From the NCBI GenBank assembly GCA_030052745.1, contig JANBVO010000021.1:248001-312000 (forward strand): 64,000 bases of DNA. The letters run 5' to 3'. Shown piece by piece: positions 46,701 to 58,440 of this stretch (the stretch's first letter is position 1; the number at the start of each line of letters is the position of its first letter). The notes beneath the pieces are model-generated. The model ran no database searches. It saw only the letters and a program-made list of their open reading frames with translations, and was not told where the DNA came from. This DNA comes from Pleurostoma richardsiae. Its lineage: Eukaryota > Ascomycota > Sordariomycetes > Calosphaeriales > Pleurostomataceae. A program made the translations under genes and the position numbers.

Positions 46701-49700
46701 AGTCTGAGTCCGTGCGTGTGGTTCAGTAAGGTTTGCCAAGACGGCATCGCCGACTAAGCGAAAATCCGTGTGGGGTTTCTAGTCCACTCGGTATCGCGCA
46801 GTTGGCGTGGGAGTGCAACACGCCATTGGCCCGTTTGATGACCGCAGCAAACTCTCCTGCCCCGATAACCAATGACCAATTCCAGGGGCTTTTACGCCCG
46901 TATTGCTGTTGCTTGTTGGAAGCGTGGCAGGTTTTTCTCAGGACCATGGTCGCAGGACTGCACGTAGCGTTTCGATGAAGAAGAGTTCCGTGCAGCCTTT
47001 AGGCATGGGGTCGCTGCGCCGGCCTGGGTCCCTGTTTCAAACCAAATGATGGAGAGAGAAAGAGTGAAGCGTACGTACGAATGTGAGGGAGACCCATGCG
47101 CCCCCCACAGTGTTTTAGTGAACGACCGACCTAGTGTAGTCGCTGAAACGGAGTTTTTCGGCGGTGCGCGACGGGGCTCACTCCGCTGGAGCTCACTCCG
47201 CGATCCGACGACGGCGCATCATATTTGACGAGAGCTAGTGTCCCTGTGTCCCTGTGTTCCTACGAGAGAATGATGTTACCGGCGAGAAACAAACCAAGAA
47301 GCGCCGAGACCGGCAGAATTTGAGCAATGTCTGCTCACGCCGGCAATCTCGAGGTTAGTCCACCATCGATATTAAACGATGATGACCGCATAGAAGGAGT
47401 CTCGCCGACATACCGTCGGGAGAGCTGCGGTCATCCCCTCGGGACCGAGGCTTCTCCTTAGTCAGCGGGAGAGGGGCCAACTCTCGCACCCTATCGATCT
47501 TGTGTAAGTCGTCCGACGGGAGCCAATCAGAAGCCACAGTACGTGCAGTCGCTCGCGCAGGTCTCGCTGAAGCAACGTTTCGCTGCATCGAGAGCATCCA
47601 TCTCATTCCAATTGCACAGGTCCATGAATGGGGAACCAACGGTGGAAGACAACGACATACGCGATGACCAACAGTCCTGTGAGGATGCAAGTGAGGTTAC
47701 TGTCAGTCTCTACACATGTGACATTCCTCACGGAGCTGCATCATTCGATCGCAGCACGAAAATGTCAGTCCTTGGATCTAACGTCGGCTGAAACCAACAA
47801 ATTAAGGTTGCCCGAATAACGATAAGGCAAATTCTGCGCGGTAAAGCGTCAGATCCTGCAAGATTTGTTACGGTGATCGAAAAGGATTTCGGTCGACCGA
47901 AGACAGGAGGCACAGCACGATGGTTCGCTCTCCATATCTGGCTCCCGTCCGGGATGCCGACAGGTCAGCCTGTCTGTCCACTTCTGGCCCTTGAGTCGCT
48001 CTGCTACAAGCCCGCATATGTCCAAACTGTGTTCGGTGTCCAAGACAGCACGCCGGTAGGCTGGATATTACATGAAGAAGATAAAAAGCTTCTTTAGTGG
48101 TCAAGAGGGTCCAGGGCGCCTACTCTTTCGCCGTCAAGGCCGCCACAGGAGTAGAGCATCGCACACAGAGGAGCCACTTGGACAACAGGCAGAAGGTAGC
48201 CTTTCTGGCGCATGAAGCAGGACCTGTCACAGACTGGGCTCGAAGGAACGCGGCCAATCTATCTCGTCGCTCTCAATGATGACCCAAGTTGGCGGGCCGT
48301 GGCCCGTCCGTTGTGACGGCGGTCAGGGAAACGGAAGTTGCCAGCAAATCCACGGCCGTGGTATTGTGGCATCACTGAATCCGGCCACCCTCGGTCAGTG
48401 CAACCCAGCCCCCTGTCAAGATCGCATGCGCCCCTTCGGAGTTACGATAAAGTTAGAACAACCCCTGCTGGATCGTACGGATGCCAAGAGATACCACTCC
48501 TCGAAGACATTCAAGACATCTCTTCCTGTGCTCTCTCTGTTAAATTGATGATATTCAAAATGCCTGAGACTGCACAAGGAACTCCTTGCTGGTGTATTGA
48601 CTTCGGTGTGCATACTTTTCAGAGTACCTTACAAGGACTGACGCTGCTCCTAGTGAGACACGGCCCTACTGGTCGGGCGTAGGCTAAGCAAGAGCAAGAC
48701 AGGGGGCACGATGATCGACTGGCGCGTTGTAACCTCGAAGCATCAGACGTGCTGGCAAGCAGGCCCCAACCCCAAGGATATGTCGCTGCCATTGCAGACT
48801 CGAGATTGAGACTGATAGTGACCGAACGGCCCTCTCATGCACATGGCAGAGCTACTAACAAGCGAGACAAGCAGAAAGGCGGCACCAAGCAGCGAAAGGG
48901 GTTCTGTTCCCGAGCCGAGAAAAGAAAAAGCAAGCACGTACGGTCACGTCAACAAGCACTACTGGGCCGCTGTGAGTCGCTCTCCTGCTCCTGAATGGCC
49001 ATGTTTCACATGCCCCCTGCGCCTGTCTCTCGATACGGCTACTTCCCCCCTTGATCCCGCCGCGATCCGTATCGCGCAACTGGCACGATCCTTTCCGAGA
49101 CATCGATTGCCCGCGCTCCGCGAGACACCTCTGGAGTCTAGAGCCTTCTCGACGGAGGGCCACGCGGGACGAGCAGCCTGGCGCGGGCGGTTTCGGTGAT
49201 CATGTTTCCAATCTTCCCGCTGTGGAGATCTCATATGAGCATCCCGAATTTGAAGAATGTAGCCAGCGTGTGGAATTCCAAATGGGGACTGGTGGGGTGT
49301 GCAAGGCCAGCTGAACAGACACGCCATCGCCCAATACGGCCCTGTCGATCGGCACGTCCCACGAGTCAGGCTCCCGGGACTCCGCGTCCAACGACTTTTT
49401 CCCCCCCAAACTGTCGCCGGCGATGCGCACGCTTGCGTGCAATGTTGGAAAGGAAATGAGTGCACGTCAGACTTTTTCAAAGAGTCGAGGTTCCTCCTCA
49501 CCGGCCTCATTGGCCGTGAAACGAGGACCTCGCTTGTCTGATGACTGACTGATAGCACGGCACGAAGCCGTATGACTATGGGCAGAGTGGAGACCCACCA
49601 AACTTGCCCTTGAAGCTCGAGCTCTTGGCTCCAAAGATGCTCACCGTCCTCGGCCCAGTTCTGCACGGCATCGTCAAGTCGAGTCGACAGGAACCTTTCG

Positions 49701-52092
49701 CACCTCATAGCTAGCATGTGCAAGTCTTGCCACGGTCTTCCTGCTGACTGCTTTCACCGTGATCTTCCGCGGCGTTATCTTCTCGTCACGCTGCGATCAG
49801 TGCCATCCCCATTCTGGATCGTGGATGGTGCCACAACATGGTGATATCAAATGGTGGACGCAGGCGTTGCCCACGAGTCGGATGCCCGCATCGCTGGAAC
49901 TGACCCAGGTGGTGGTGGCAAGAGAGAGCTGTCAGGATAAGATTAAGCATACGGGAGGGTCTAGCAGGGACCCGAGGACGGTACACTAAAAGATCGACTC
50001 TACCCAACCGCCCGGCAAGCCCCGCATTCCTTCCCGCGATGTATCTCGTATAGTTTCCTCTCTATCAATCCAAGCTCCCAGTGATGTAACAAAGGAGTTG
50101 CTATATTTGGGGTCTAAGTCCTGCGACAGTCCATTAAGGAACCGACCCCTCTTAGTCGAGCCCATGTCACAGTCACACTTGAAAGCCGAGTCGGTGCAGA
50201 GACCGCGTCTGCTTGAATCCTCCCCTAACTCGGTCCCCGGAGGACTACTCCGTACGCCAACCACTCCGGTCTTGTCGCGAGGCGTCAAGGTAGGCAGTTG
50301 ACTCGCAGCTATTGAGCCACGAGAACATAGTGCCACGGCAATTGCGTCGCGAGGCGCCCGCTATTCCTGAGCGATGCCAGGCACCATTGCGGGGGAGGGC
50401 TCGACTTGAAGAACGCTTAAAGCGCCACCCGGTTCTGGGCCTCCTCGCCAGCCATCACGACCGCGGAGCCTATGGGCGGCTCCGAGCTCGCGCCACGGCG
50501 TCCTGGCGACGCTGTGAATCGCTGTCACCAGGTTCGGCCCCGCCGGAAGTGGTGGAGGGGCCGCCGACCCGGTGGTTGGGGGAAATCCACAGAGTCTGTC
50601 GAGGCGGCTTGGGACAATGCGGATCATATGAGTGCTCTGGTATAGCTTAGCCGGGGCCCAGTGGCTTGCCAAGCTGCATTGCGTCCAGACCTGTCCCTAA
50701 TCTCACTTATCATTTTCTCTTCCTTTGGGAAGCGGGCAGCGCTCTGCATCATGCGAAGACCATCACGCAGGACGGACCAACGATACTCCCGGTTGGCTAG
50801 ACCGCTCCCTTGGGAACATAACCAGAAAAGCTGCGATCCTGCCACCGCGAGGAACAAGACCCGGTCGATAACATGCGTGACGATAACATGAAGCATGGGT
50901 TACCGTATACGGAAATGAGGGGCTACCGATGAGGGTGGTGGCTACTGGGTTCGGGACGGCGCATCAGGAGCTTCCCCTCGTCGCCGATGAGCTACCCCTA
51001 CCCGCACGGAGACGGCTCTTAGTCTCCCCGTCTCGCCTATCTTCCCTTCTCTAGCGTACTGCAAAGTCCGTATCTAGTCCTGTCACCTCGTGGGCCATAC
51101 TGCCGCTAGTTAGTCGGACGACATCCATTTTCTACCTGGCCTTGCGACACATAGCCCGAAATCTCGACCCAGACAGGTCGTGGCGACGAGCCCATTTGGC
51201 AGTCCCAGAATGCGACAGGTCACATATCGCTCCAAGCGAGACGGGAGGCACCCACTGCGGCGCCCGGCTCTGGCCGGCTCTGGAACCCCCAGGAGTCCTG
51301 ATCCGGATCTGTCGTGCCACGAGTCCTGCCTTCTTTTTAACCCAAGGACCTTGTATCAGTTCTGCGGGGAGCGGGGGTGCCATGGCGGTAGTGACAGAGC
51401 GGGCAGCGCCCCCCCTGGCGCCCAATCCTCCTCTTTTCGTATCCCTCTTCCTGACAGACCGGCAAGTTCCTCGAAGCAGGACGCAGTGACCGGTGAGTGG
51501 CTCGCTACCTAGGAATAGTCTGGTAACACAGCAGAAAGGGATCGCCGGTTCGCAAAGCCCATTTCTCTTGTTGCGAATGGGCGCATTCACCTGGGGAGCA
51601 ATCAAGTTTCAAGCTGCCGATGGGGAGTTCCGTCCCACCGCCACGTCGAACTGCGCCAATGAATCCAGACCACGAGTGGACGCCTTGGCCCCTTGAACCA
51701 GGGTTGCCGCCGAGGCCTTGTTAGTCGAGGTGCATTACATTGCTGCTCCCAATGGCCTGGAACGGTTTCACGGCGCCCAGAACACAACCGCACGGTAGTT
51801 GTGCGCCGCTGGGCCCGCTTCTCGGGCGCCGCGAGAAATCGCTTGAAGTCAAAAATAACTGCGGTTGATGCGACTTGAAGGCCATTTCTCCCATGTGCTT
51901 GCAAAAGGCGGCAGTGGGTGCAATGGACTGGTATGACAGTCAGCGAACTGGCCGACTGACTCCCCCGAGACTATTCTCGTAAAGGGGACAGGTTGTCGAC
52001 GCGAGACAGACGATTACCAAGTTTGGAAGAGTTAAGCAAGACCTGGACGCAAAACTTGGAATCGCAAAGGGCATGTTGCCTCATCCCGGCAT

Positions 52093-52111
52093 GTACAGTA
52101 AGTAACTGTAC
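52093..52111. repeat. small inverted repeat GTACAGT/ACTGTAC
   Basis: Arms GTACAGT (52093-52099) and ACTGTAC (52105-52111) are separated by AAGTA. It belongs with the other GTACAGTAC/GTACTGTAC elements scattered in intergenic DNA of this window. Confidence 0.6.
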
Positions 52112-52576
52112 TTCCCGTCGCCCTGTCACCACAACTCGACGCGGGTCCATGATGGCCTGGCCAGGCTGCCAGGGGAGGGTTTCCGTCCCGTCCGGTGAAG
52201 ACGATAAACCTCGAGATGCCAGGATGCCAGGATCACAAGAGAGGCTCTCAAGGCATACTCTGCCGTGAGCACCGCAGAGCATCGCAACTCGAATCCACGT
52301 ACCGACAGGCTGGTCGGTGTGCGCGCCGCCCCGGCGCGAAACCCACCTGCGATGTGACTGTCCACGCCTAAAATATCCGTTCCCGTACTAGACTCAGCAC
52401 ACCGGCGTGGGATCTTCAACGTGGCAGCGTGGATCAGCTTCCAGGCGCTGGAGATCCCCCGCTAGAGAAAAGCAGATTTCATCGACTAAACAGGGGGCGC
52501 TTGCTTGCTGGTCAAAAAGCCCGACGGGGTTGTCGGCTCTTACAAATTCACAGAGGTCGCTCGGCTCGCTTGATAC

Positions 52577-52606
52577 GGATGGTTGATGGATGCGACGCAA
52601 CCATCC
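52577..52606. repeat. small inverted repeat with 9-bp arms
   Basis: GGATGGTTG (52577-52585) and CAACCATCC (52598-52606) are perfect inverted copies around a 12-base loop. It lies in the gene-free stretch and may simply be chance. Confidence 0.5.
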
Positions 52607-54062
52607 AGCTCGTCGAATCAAGGCCCCAGAGCAGATATTGTGGACTCGGCACTACCCGTAAGCATCGGTTTTTTTTGATATTCCTCTGTGCGACACAGTT
52701 GAAGGAACAGAGAAAAGAGACTTTAATTTGCAAATGGAGATTTCGTTGGGCCCGGCCCGGCAACTGTTGCATCCGAGATTAGTGCCTGCAGCTCTGCGAT
52801 ATGGTCGCCGACCTGGATGCTTGTCATGCCCGGAACCCGCCCTCCCTCCAAAGATGACAGAATGGGCCACCTGCCACCGCCAGTTGCCAACTCGCCACTG
52901 ACAGCCAATATGTCTCACGCTGGCGTCATGAAATGCTAGCAATCACTTGTGTACAGACACAGATACAGATGGTGCACTGGTGCTACCTTTGCCATCATGG
53001 CCTCTTCATGTCTACACTCTCCAGGCGTGCCAAGCCAGCTCTCACGCTGTTTGCTCATGATCGAGCTGACGATCCTCACCATCGTCTCGCCCTGTCTGTC
53101 TGGCTCCGCCGTATGTTGCGGCTCTGCTCTCTCCTCTCCCTGCCTGAGCTCTCTCTTCGCGGGTCCCAAAGTGTGCTAGCACCAGCAGCCATTCGCCCGT
53201 GGCCCCCCTCCATTGGCCTCTATCAGGCCTGGCCACATGATCGTTCGCTTCGTTGTCCAAGTTGGCATGGTGTCGGCTTTGCTTCCTTGCCGGGTGCCGG
53301 TTAGCAGTCTCGGGGCTGCTCCCCGCTGCTGTGCGGAGGTCTCTCAGAGTCTCAATCAGACATAGTACGCTCCCGGGCCAGGGCGTGTTGGCGCCGGCCG
53401 TAAACTACCCACTCAAGTGATCTGGACGGAGAGGGATGGGTGGATACTGCCTCGCGACCACGATGCAGCTGGCAATCAGAGCGTTTATGAGCGCTATCAC
53501 AAAGTCCCGTTATGTTCTATGCCACTCCTGTCTTGCCCCCCCAGCACCCCAAAAGCGGAATCCCACTCGCCAGTAATGCAACCTGACCTGCTGCAATGGG
53601 GCATGTGCTCGCTACGGAAGCCCGATTGTGCAGCGTTCATAATTTTGAGCCGCATCCTCACCAATCGTTCGGGGGGTTGGCGCTTCCCCCAACTCTTGGG
53701 CCCTCGCGATCGCCAAGTCAGTGAGCGGTTCACACAGACTGGTCGCACAGGCCCCCTACCGGCGGATAGAGTAGGTAGCAACCACGGCTCTTGCTGAGTG
53801 GTTTGACTCCTTTGAGTAGACGTCAGTTGCCCAACGCCGATCTCTTTCAACTTCCCCTTTGTGTATTCAGTCCATGTTCGTCTTTGAGATGCCAATACAC
53901 TCTGGCAAACATCGTGCCACACTATTGACTAGAATCCCAGTCATGTAATTCGAGTCCAAGACTTTCTGTCTCTATTACCTGAAGAAACTTCCACGGTGCT
54001 GCATTGTCTACGACAATTCAGTAGGGGCAACGCCAGCTGCGCTTCAGCCAAGTGGTAACTCT

Positions 54063-54982
54063 TTACAAGTCCGCAACTTCGTTGCGCCAGCCCCATCCGC
54101 CCAGAGCTCCTTTCTCTAGCATTCGCATTCCTGAAGCTTGACAGATCTGGATGACAACGTTCCTTACCGCTCTCACCTCCTCTACCGTGGCGCCTCCGTT
54201 AATAGCTCCTCTCAGGTGGCCCTTGAGCTGGGGGTTAACCTGTATCGCATATCCCAAGTCAGTCTTGGTTCGAAAGGCGATGTGCGGAGCAAGCGCTCTT
54301 TCACTCACATCCTGTGGTATGAGCCCCGCGATGAGGACGAAGGACGTCTCTGCCGCAGACAAGACGCTCGTGTTGCTGAGGAGGTGGCCGTACAGCAATC
54401 GGGCGGCCAGGCCGAGGTCCTCCGTGCCGGAGCGGTCCATCTGCCCCATCACTCTCTTTGCCACCTTGGCATACACCTTGTCGAAGAACGACTGGCCGCG
54501 CTGGAGGATCTGCGCCGGCGGGACATCATAGATGTCTGCTGCGCGCGAGGTCGGTGAGAAACCCGGTGACTCATCCAGCAGGTGCGGCGGTGTCTCCTTC
54601 TTCAGCTCGAGGAGGGCATTGATGGTCTAGAGCCGTGAGTTATAGTCTCAGGGGCACTGGGGCAAAGTTGCACCAGACCTCGCTACAGGAGGGCTGCTGC
54701 TCGTACCTTTGGCAAGCCACCAACTGCGGACGCCTTTATCAGAGCCTCCCGCATGCGCCGCGAGATGCTGAGTTGCTCGTCCGGACTCGGAGGTGCGTCT
54801 CTCTCATCAGAACCACTATCTATGGCATATTTATACACTTTGGGTATCTCGTCAGGGCGGTTCAGCATGGACAATGTAGTCGCCGCTATGAAGTACCATG
54901 TGTGACGGGGTAAGTTGGGATGCCTGCGTATCGACGCCAGTAATGCAGGTGTCACGACAGTAGGAGTCGAAGCAGTCATCAT
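54063..54982 (-). CDS. carboxymuconolactone decarboxylase-like (AhpD-fold) protein
   Basis: This is a fungal member of the AhpD/CMD fold superfamily. Exon 1 (54982-54707) and exon 2 (54626-54063) give 279 residues from the Met at 54982. The frame stays open to a Met at 55129, so a longer N-terminus is possible. Exon 1 reads LLASIRRHPNLPRHTWYFIA then ATTLSMLNRPDEIPKVYKYA and MREALIKASAVGGLPK. Exon 2 continues TINALLELKKETPPHLLDES. The all-helical core has GQSFFDKVYAKVAKRVMGQM, YGHLLSNTSVLSAAETSFVL, IAGLIPQDVSERALAPHIAF and GHLRGAINGGATVEEVRAVR. The CxxC pair of true AhpD peroxidases is absent, so peroxidase chemistry is unlikely. It ends in ADL, not a clear peroxisomal signal. Function is unknown. 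It shares a promoter region with Hrd1. Confidence 0.82.
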
Positions 54983-55600
54983 GGGCTCCTGCTCGGCATC
55001 CAAGCCCGCCGGCTCGGAAGCTTGAAACGCCCCTGACTCTCCGAGAGCGCTACCAGACAACGTAGACAGGACTGACAGTCTTGTTGTCCACTTGCAAAGG
55101 TAATCGAGTGGCCAATCGAGTCCCACCACTAGACATGCTTGCTACACCAGAGTGGTTCAAAAACTGGGTATCATCGTGTATATCGTTCGGTTCTTCATGA
55201 TGTGATCAATGCTGGCAATGGCAATCCCGAGGCTCTTCGTCGCGGGGCTTAGTTCTGCCCGCCGTCCCGACAGTTTGCTGACGGTCTGCACCGGCAGGCG
55301 GAGCAGCGGAAACGGGCCCTCCGAGAAAGTTCCAACGGCGAAGCTCTGATTGGCTGAGCGGCCCTGATTTCCGCCGAGTAGGTCACGTGGCGGCCACTTA
55401 AACGGTGCCCCAACTGGGAAGCTGAACCCTGCGTCATCGGGAGCCGGCCGACGAAGCTCTAAAACGTGTCAACAAGGAGCAAACGACATCCTGTCAAACC
55501 TCCGCAATACCATCGACAAACCCTCGGGAATATGGGCACATAGCAGGCCCCCCGGCTCATCCGTCACTCGGCTTTTGGCTTTCCGAACTTTTTAGTCAAG
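54983..55600. other. shared promoter region, CMD-like gene and HRD1
   Basis: This is the divergent region between the leftward CMD-like gene and the rightward HRD1 gene. It includes the possible N-terminal extension of the former up to 55129. No separate gene was seen. Confidence 0.5.
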
Positions 55601-58440
55601 ATGCGGCTGGCTTGGTACGCCGGGGTAAGTTCGCGGGACGTGCCAGAGCTTCAGAGAGCTACAGACAGAGCTGACAAACAATCTCTCACAGGCCTCCACG
55701 GCCCTCGCGGTCGGCGTCATCACCTCGGCCTTCTACCAACGTGCGAACTTCTTCTCGGCGATGGTATACCTGTCACAGAGCAATCTCTGTCTAATGGTAA
55801 GCCCCGCGACAGTTTCACCAGCACCTGCTGGTCGTGCTTGACGGCCGCTGATAGTGCGCCACCGCAACAGATCCTCGTGAACCTCGTCTTCCTCATCTAC
55901 GCATCCTTCGTCTACGGCCTACAGAGACTATGCTTCGGCCAGCTTCGCCCCGTCGAGATCGAGCAGCTCTACGAGAAGGCCTGGTTCGCCGTCACCGAGA
56001 CATGCCTGGCCATGACCGTCTTCCGGGAGGAAGTTGGCGCCTTCTTCCTTGTCATGTTCACTGCCCTCATAACGGGCAAAGTGTGGGGGTGGATAGGGGA
56101 GGGCCGTGTCGAGATACTAGAGCAGCAGCCGCCGGCGAACCCGCGCCTATTCCATACCCGGCTGACCGTCTCGCTCGTAACGAGCATCATCTACAATTGC
56201 TGGCTCCTGCACTTCTCCGTCCGCACCGTTGTCCAACAAGCGCGGCCTAACATGATGGTTATGTTCTTATTCGAGTTCGCGATATTATCAATATCTTCGG
56301 TGCACACAGCGCTCCGATACATCCTATCATTGGTCGAGGCGAGAGTGGTGAAGTCGCAGACCCATCAACGGCTGGAGCAGCGGCGTAGTGAAATCAGGGC
56401 TCAGAGGGCCGAGATACTACGACGCAGAGAAGCTGGAGAGGAGGTTGAGGACGAGCTACCCAACGAGGAGGACGTCGATGAGATGGATATCGAAGTATCT
56501 GGGTGGGAATCTAAGGGCCAATGGGTCCTCAGCCTAGATCTACTGAGTGGTAAGATCGCAACACCGTCAGAAGCTGGAGAACACTTGAACTGACATTGAC
56601 CGCAGACTTCTTGAAACTCGGCATCTACGCTGCTTTCTTCTTCGTCCTCCTGATGTTCTACGGTCTTCCAATCCATATCATGCGCGACCTGTTCATGACG
56701 ACTAGGAGCTTCGTCAAGCGCTTGGGGGCTTTGCTCCGATATCGTCAGGCGCTCCGGGATATGAACAACTACCCCGACGCCACGGAAGAAGAGCTCTCAC
56801 GAGAGGACACCTGCATCATCTGCAGAGAAGAAATGCGCCCTTGGGATCCTAACGGCGGACAAGTTGAGCGTTCACGCCCGAAGAAGCTCCCGTGTGGGCA
56901 CATATTACACTTTGGCTGTCTGAAGAGCTGGCTTGAGAGGCAGCAAGTCTGCCCAACGTGCCGGAGATCGGTGGTGGTGGATAACTCGCCGGCTGCTAGG
57001 AATAGAGACGCGATGGTGTTCCGACTTGGCCTCAACTTCCCTAACGCACAAAACCAACAAGCCCAACCGAATGGTGCTGTCCCTGGTGGCCAGCCTCCAC
57101 AGAACGGTCAAAACGGCCAGGGTGGCCAACAGCCTGCGAACAATCATGGCGGGGTGCGGATGTTCAACATTGGACCACTCCGACTAGGGTTTGCTCAAGG
57201 CGGCGTACAAGAAATCCAGGAGATGGCTCAGCGAATGGGTGTCGGAGGTGATGTCGGCAACGCACAGCAGCCCTTACCAGGGACCCCGCAGCCTCTACAA
57301 GCGCAGAACAACGATCTTTCTACCATGGATGCTGTTAGAGCGAGGCTCCTCGAGATCGATCAGCGCATTCAGCAGGAGGTTCGGAACGTCCAGAACGCAC
57401 AGCACGAGCTTCAGATACTACATCTTCTGATCCAAGAACTTGCCCGTATTCGCCAGTTCAACCAGCAGCCAGTTCAAGTCCAGGGATTGCCGCCAATGCC
57501 AGCACCGGCACAGACGATACCCATGGCGCCACCTGTGGCTCCAGCTGGTGCCGCAGCTCCTCAGCCCCCTACAGCAAATACCCAACAACCACCTTTCCAG
57601 ATGCCTGCCGCCGCTCCATTGCCGCCTGGCCAGTTACCTCTCCCTCCCTTTCCTCAGATAGCGCCCTTTTCCTTCCCGCAACGATTCAACTCGCCTGGCG
57701 TCAGTCGCCACGGCGTACCGCCATATGCGACTGCGATACCTGCCGGCAGCCCTGAGCTTCCAGAAGGCGTCGTCATACCGCCGGGTTGGTCACTCCTGCC
57801 GCTACAACGCCTGGATGGCGCCGGCGGAGCTGCCCAAGCTGCCGCTCCGGCGGCCTCGGGCTCTGACCACGCCCAAGCGCCAGATACCGCCCAAGCTGTC
57901 GGCCAGCAAGCACCGAGCGCAACGCAGTCTTCATCCAACGGGACTGTATCCAACGGGACGTCGAGTGCCGCACACGGCCAGGGTGCTAACGAGAGCGAGG
58001 CCAACGGCTCGAGCTCCTCCAGCCAGGCTCCCCTCGCCGGCCAGAGTCAGCCAGCCGCCACTGCCGGTGGATATGACGCCCAGACAGAGGCACGTCGCGA
58101 GCCGCCGGCTGTTGTCGCGCCGGTCCCTATCCCGCCGAACTGGGGCGGGCCGGCGCAGCTCTTCGGCACGGGCAACGGCGGCATGCCTTTCGGCCTCCGG
58201 CCCACGCCCACGAGCCGTCCGTCATCGGGGCAGAACGGCGCCGCGACCGCAAACGGAGGCGCTCATCAGTCCGCAGACGGAGCGGGTGATGCTCCTGCTG
58301 CCGCCGCTGAGGGGAGCAGGCCGTTTGGGTCTAGCAGTGGAAATGGCGAGGCGGCTGGCGGTGGCGGCGATGCGGGTGCTTCAGCGAAGGGCAAGGCGCC
58401 GGCTGTCACGGTAGAGGATGCTGAGGAGGATAGCGAATAG
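55601..58440 (+). CDS. HRD1: ERAD E3 ubiquitin ligase Hrd1 (synoviolin)
   Basis: Hrd1 forms the retrotranslocation channel and ubiquitin ligase of ER-associated degradation. Exons 55601-55624, 55692-55796, 55871-56549 and 56606-58440 sum to 2643 nt (880 residues). The membrane part begins [20 protein letters not shown] and includes [40 protein letters not shown] and [20 protein letters not shown]. Further hydrophobic segments are [20 protein letters not shown] and [21 protein letters not shown] charged loop ([16 protein letters not shown]) is a fungal insert. The RING-H2 domain (residues 339-393) reads CIICREEM, then [20 protein letters not shown] and CRRS, with all eight zinc ligands. The following tail of about 480 residues is disordered and rich in Gln, Pro, Ala, Gly and Asn, with a short helix ([20 protein letters not shown]) that may pair with a partner. 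Confidence 0.95.

Larger units (their letters stand above)
39225..54062. other. 14.8-kb stretch without recognisable genes
   Basis: I found no supported gene here. Open frames exist on both strands (the longest about 370 codons at 39549-40670 minus and 254 codons at 48959-49723 minus), but they overlap frames on the other strand, lack family motifs, and have low-complexity or random-like composition. Donor-like and acceptor-like signals do not assemble into plausible genes by eye. There are no AT-rich islands suggesting RIP-inactivated repeats, no terminal repeats and no transposase-like sequence. Features seen: TATATATAAG at about 39452, a CT repeat near 40718-40738, two copies of a GATGTACTGTACATC-like element (40089, 42025), and small inverted repeats at 52093-52111 and 52577-52606. 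It may be the regulatory region, or a long leader, of the zinc-finger gene at its left end. Confidence 0.55.

Noticed and set aside
47327-47461. 44-codon open frame starting MSAHAGNLEVSPPS
   Set aside because: It reads somewhat like protein, but is short, isolated and without splice signals that extend it. It cannot be separated from chance.
48959-49723. 254-codon open frame on the minus strand in the gene-free region
   Set aside because: The translation shows no domain, no hydrophobic or repetitive pattern, and overlaps several open frames on the other strand. Its length is possible by chance in GC-rich DNA.
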